Shown: positions 62,028 to 64,000 of the stretch, piece by piece | Layout: each line of letters begins with the position of its first letter | How positions within the stretch are numbered: the first letter of the stretch is position 1 | Assembly (NCBI RefSeq): GCF_001517085.1 | Contig: NZ_LRAC01000087.1 | Span: 1-64,000 of the forward strand | Source of the DNA: Paenibacillus sp. DMB5 | GTDB taxonomy: Bacteria > Bacillota > Bacilli > Paenibacillales > Paenibacillaceae | Direction: 5' to 3' | DNA length: 64,000 nucleotides | Notes under the pieces: generated by a model | Databases searched by the model: none | What the model saw: the letters and a program-made list of their open reading frames with translations, nothing else | What the model was told of the DNA's origin: nothing | Made by a program: the position numbers and the translations under genes

Positions 62028-62108
62028 TATATAGGCAACGTTGCTCATATAGTGGAGTTGCAGTCATTTTCTTAGTTAATTCAAATAAGAACGGAGAGGA
62101 GCTTTACT

Positions 62109-62828
62109 ATGATATTGCATAAAAAGACTCTGCTGACAGCCATCTTATCCTTATTTTTTGTAGTCCTTGTTCCCCATTCAACTCCCGTAATCTATGCAGA
62201 TCAGGCTTCAAAAGTAATTTCAATATCAGTAGCAGGTCCGGCAAAAGCATTAAAACCGAAACAGACCTATCAGTTAAAGCCGGACGTAGTCACCGTACCA
62301 CAAGACAGTAATGTAAAGATTTCATACTCCTCGGCCAATACTCAGGTAGCGACAGTAAATAAGAGCGGTCTTGTAACGGCTGTCAGCCCGGGGAAAGCCA
62401 TTATATATGCCAGCTCCGGCGGAAAAAGTACATATGCAGTAATCAAGGTGGATTCAAGTGCGGTAGAATTCACTACAGGGCTGTGGGTGGAAAAGAAAAA
62501 TATTAAAAAGCCAAAAGAGCAGCTGTTAACAGAGGGTGCCGTTTATTTTAAACTTAAGGGTTTCGATAATAATGTGCTGACCGGACATTTTTTTGCCGTT
62601 AGTGCTCCCCCATCCAATCGTATAGCTGATATTGACATTAAAATAAGAATCAAGAACGGCAAGGGAAGTTTCTCCTATACGGATGACGGCTGGGGGAACA
62701 GCGGGGAAGGAACTGTAGAAATGAAGGGCAGTACTCTTGAATTCATCTTCAAAGAAACCCAGTCAGACAGCGGAGCAATGTGGCGGCTTGGAACGCATAG
62801 TTTTACATTGTACAAATCTGAAAGTTAA
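62109..62828 (+). CDS. Secreted protein with Big2-like Ig domain
   Basis: 239 residues with a signal peptide (TLLTAILSLFFVVLVPHSTP) and a Big2-like domain at 35-120 (YSSANTQVATVNKSGLVTAV, then SPGKAIIYASSGGKSTYAVI). A beta-rich C-terminal domain is not recognised. GGAGAGGAG precedes the ATG. Function unknown; probably wall associated. Confidence 0.82.
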   Translation: MILHKKTLLTAILSLFFVVLVPHSTPVIYADQASKVISISVAGPAKALKPKQTYQLKPDVVTVPQDSNVKISYSSANTQVATVNKSGLVTAVSPGKAIIYASSGGKSTYAVIKVDSSAVEFTTGLWVEKKNIKKPKEQLLTEGAVYFKLKGFDNNVLTGHFFAVSAPPSNRIADIDIKIRIKNGKGSFSYTDDGWGNSGEGTVEMKGSTLEFIFKETQSDSGAMWRLGTHSFTLYKSES

Positions 62829-62899
62829 ATCCCGAGTTTTGCGTAACCCCAAATACTCCTTTATAATGATAGGCCAGTGCTCGAAGACAGGAGGAAGCT

Positions 62900-64000
62900 A
62901 TGAATTTTATTAAAAACAAGCTGGCGGAGTTTGGTGTGGGCGGGGTGATGCTGGATTATCTTTCGAATATAATCATGGTTGCTTTTATAGCGCTGCTCTG
63001 TGTACTGGCTAACTTTGTAGTCAAAAAGCTTGTGCTGCGGGTCATCATTCATATCATCAATAACAACCGGTATACGTGGGATAACATTATTTTGGAGAAA
63101 AAGGTGTTCCACAAGCTGTCCCATCTTGCGCCGGCCTTCATTATCTACTACTCGGCTTCTATTTTTCCGTTATATCAGTCTTTGATTGAAAAAGCGGCAA
63201 TGACCTATCTGATTATCGTAACAATCACAGTGCTGAATGCGCTGCTGGATGCGGTTGATGCGATTTACCGTACCTTTGATGTTTCCAGGATCAGACCGAT
63301 AAAGGGCTACATCCAGGTTGCCAAAATCATTCTGTTCATCATTGGCGCCATTGTGGTAATCGCAAATCTGATTGGGCAGAATCCGTTGATCATTCTCAGC
63401 GGGCTGGGGGCTTTATCTGCAGTGCTGATGCTGATCTTTAAAGACTCCATACTGGGCCTGGTGGCAGGTGTCCAGCTGTCCTCCAATGATATGGTGCGGG
63501 TAGGCGACTGGATTGAAATGCCCAAATATAATGCGGACGGTGAGGTCATCGACATTACCCTGAACACCGTAAAGGTCATGAATTTTGATAAAACGATTAC
63601 GATGATTCCCAGCTATGCGCTCATTTCGGACTCGTTCAGGAACTGGAGAGGCATGCAGGTGTCCGGCGGGAGACGGATCAAACGGAGCGTGTATATTGAT
63701 ACGAGCAGTGTGTGCTTTTGCACAAGGGAAATGATTGATGAGTTTCAGAAAATCCATTATCTCAGTGATTATGTAACAGCGAAATTAAGCGAGATCAAGG
63801 CCTATAATATTGAACATCAGGTCAATATGGAGAGCAATGTGAACGGAAGGCAGCTCACAAATATCGGCGTATTCAGGGCTTACATTCAGGAATACCTGCG
63901 GAATCATCCGAAAATTCATAAGGATATGACCCTGCTCGTCCGCCAGCTGGCGCCGGGAGATAACGGGCTGCCCCTGGAGATCTACGCATTCAGCAATGAC
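62900..64000 (+). CDS. Mechanosensitive ion channel, MscS family (partial)
   Basis: 367 codons from the ATG at 62900 (GGAGGAAG upstream) to the window edge, still open. Four or so N-terminal membrane segments are followed by the pore helix and MscS beta domain (GLGALSAVLMLIFKDSILGL, then NDMVRVGDWIEMPKYNADGE, then TVKVMNFDKTITMIPSYALI), closest to the YbdG/YnaI-like branch by layout. It releases solutes on hypo-osmotic shock. Likely core chromosome beyond the ssrA-linked accessory region. Confidence 0.92.
   Translation, partial: MNFIKNKLAEFGVGGVMLDYLSNIIMVAFIALLCVLANFVVKKLVLRVIIHIINNNRYTWDNIILEKKVFHKLSHLAPAFIIYYSASIFPLYQSLIEKAAMTYLIIVTITVLNALLDAVDAIYRTFDVSRIRPIKGYIQVAKIILFIIGAIVVIANLIGQNPLIILSGLGALSAVLMLIFKDSILGLVAGVQLSSNDMVRVGDWIEMPKYNADGEVIDITLNTVKVMNFDKTITMIPSYALISDSFRNWRGMQVSGGRRIKRSVYIDTSSVCFCTREMIDEFQKIHYLSDYVTAKLSEIKAYNIEHQVNMESNVNGRQLTNIGVFRAYIQEYLRNHPKIHKDMTLLVRQLAPGDNGLPLEIYAFSND

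Overview
The window reads as a low-to-mid GC Firmicute chromosome, most likely Paenibacillus. The pointers are the order rnr tail, smpB, ssrA; two very large secreted polysaccharide lyases with C-terminal S-layer homology (SLH) repeats; a YesN-like AraC regulator beside an LplB/LplC-type sugar ABC transporter; a spore germinant receptor cluster; and small phage families such as DUF6906. No tRNA, rRNA or CRISPR array was seen.

Layout. 1-2012: end of rnr, a 670-base intergenic stretch with inverted repeats, smpB, and an intact tmRNA gene. 1995-37806: a complete-looking siphovirus-type prophage (HK97 head, long non-contractile tail) integrated at the 3' end of ssrA and bounded by a 19-base direct repeat. 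Its order is serine integrase, LytTR protein, cI/cro-like switch with five operator-like sites, early and replication genes (a DnaD-like initiator carrying origin-like iterons, a PcfK/AcrIIA9-like protein, PcfJ, DUF3102), a run of small overlapping genes, an ArpU-like late regulator, a structured non-coding element, HNH, terminase, portal, protease, capsid, connectors, tail, chaperone with -1 frameshift, tape measure, Dit, tailspike, an inserted cassette (O-antigen-ligase-like protein, repressor, tyrosine recombinase), Tal, a secreted stalk-domain protein, holin and lysozyme.

37807-62030: accessory chromosome. It holds a regulator/ABC transporter/GH130 phosphorylase/PL8 lyase locus (the second permease and the phosphorylase are frameshifted), two PhnB-like VOC genes, a gerAB / gerAA-gerAC germination cluster, and an SLH-anchored PL11 rhamnogalacturonan lyase. 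Pieces of ssrA 3' sequence recur at about 37.79, 50.34, 51.93 and 62.0 kb. The first three are each followed by a terminator of the same layout with compensating stem changes. The simplest reading is that ssrA has been a repeated integration target, and each older displaced 3' end was pushed rightward by the next insertion.

62109-64000: a secreted Big2-type protein and the 5' part of a mechanosensitive channel gene running off the window.

How the parts work together. The prophage has separable modules for lysogeny, replication, packaging, morphogenesis and lysis, plus cargo likely to alter the host surface. The chromosomal loci form two polysaccharide-use systems: extracellular S-layer-attached lyases, ABC uptake, intracellular phosphorolysis, and likely catabolite control through cre-like sites at 45203, 56327 and 56536. 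All functional calls come from reading sequence and recalled family features; no database search was run.
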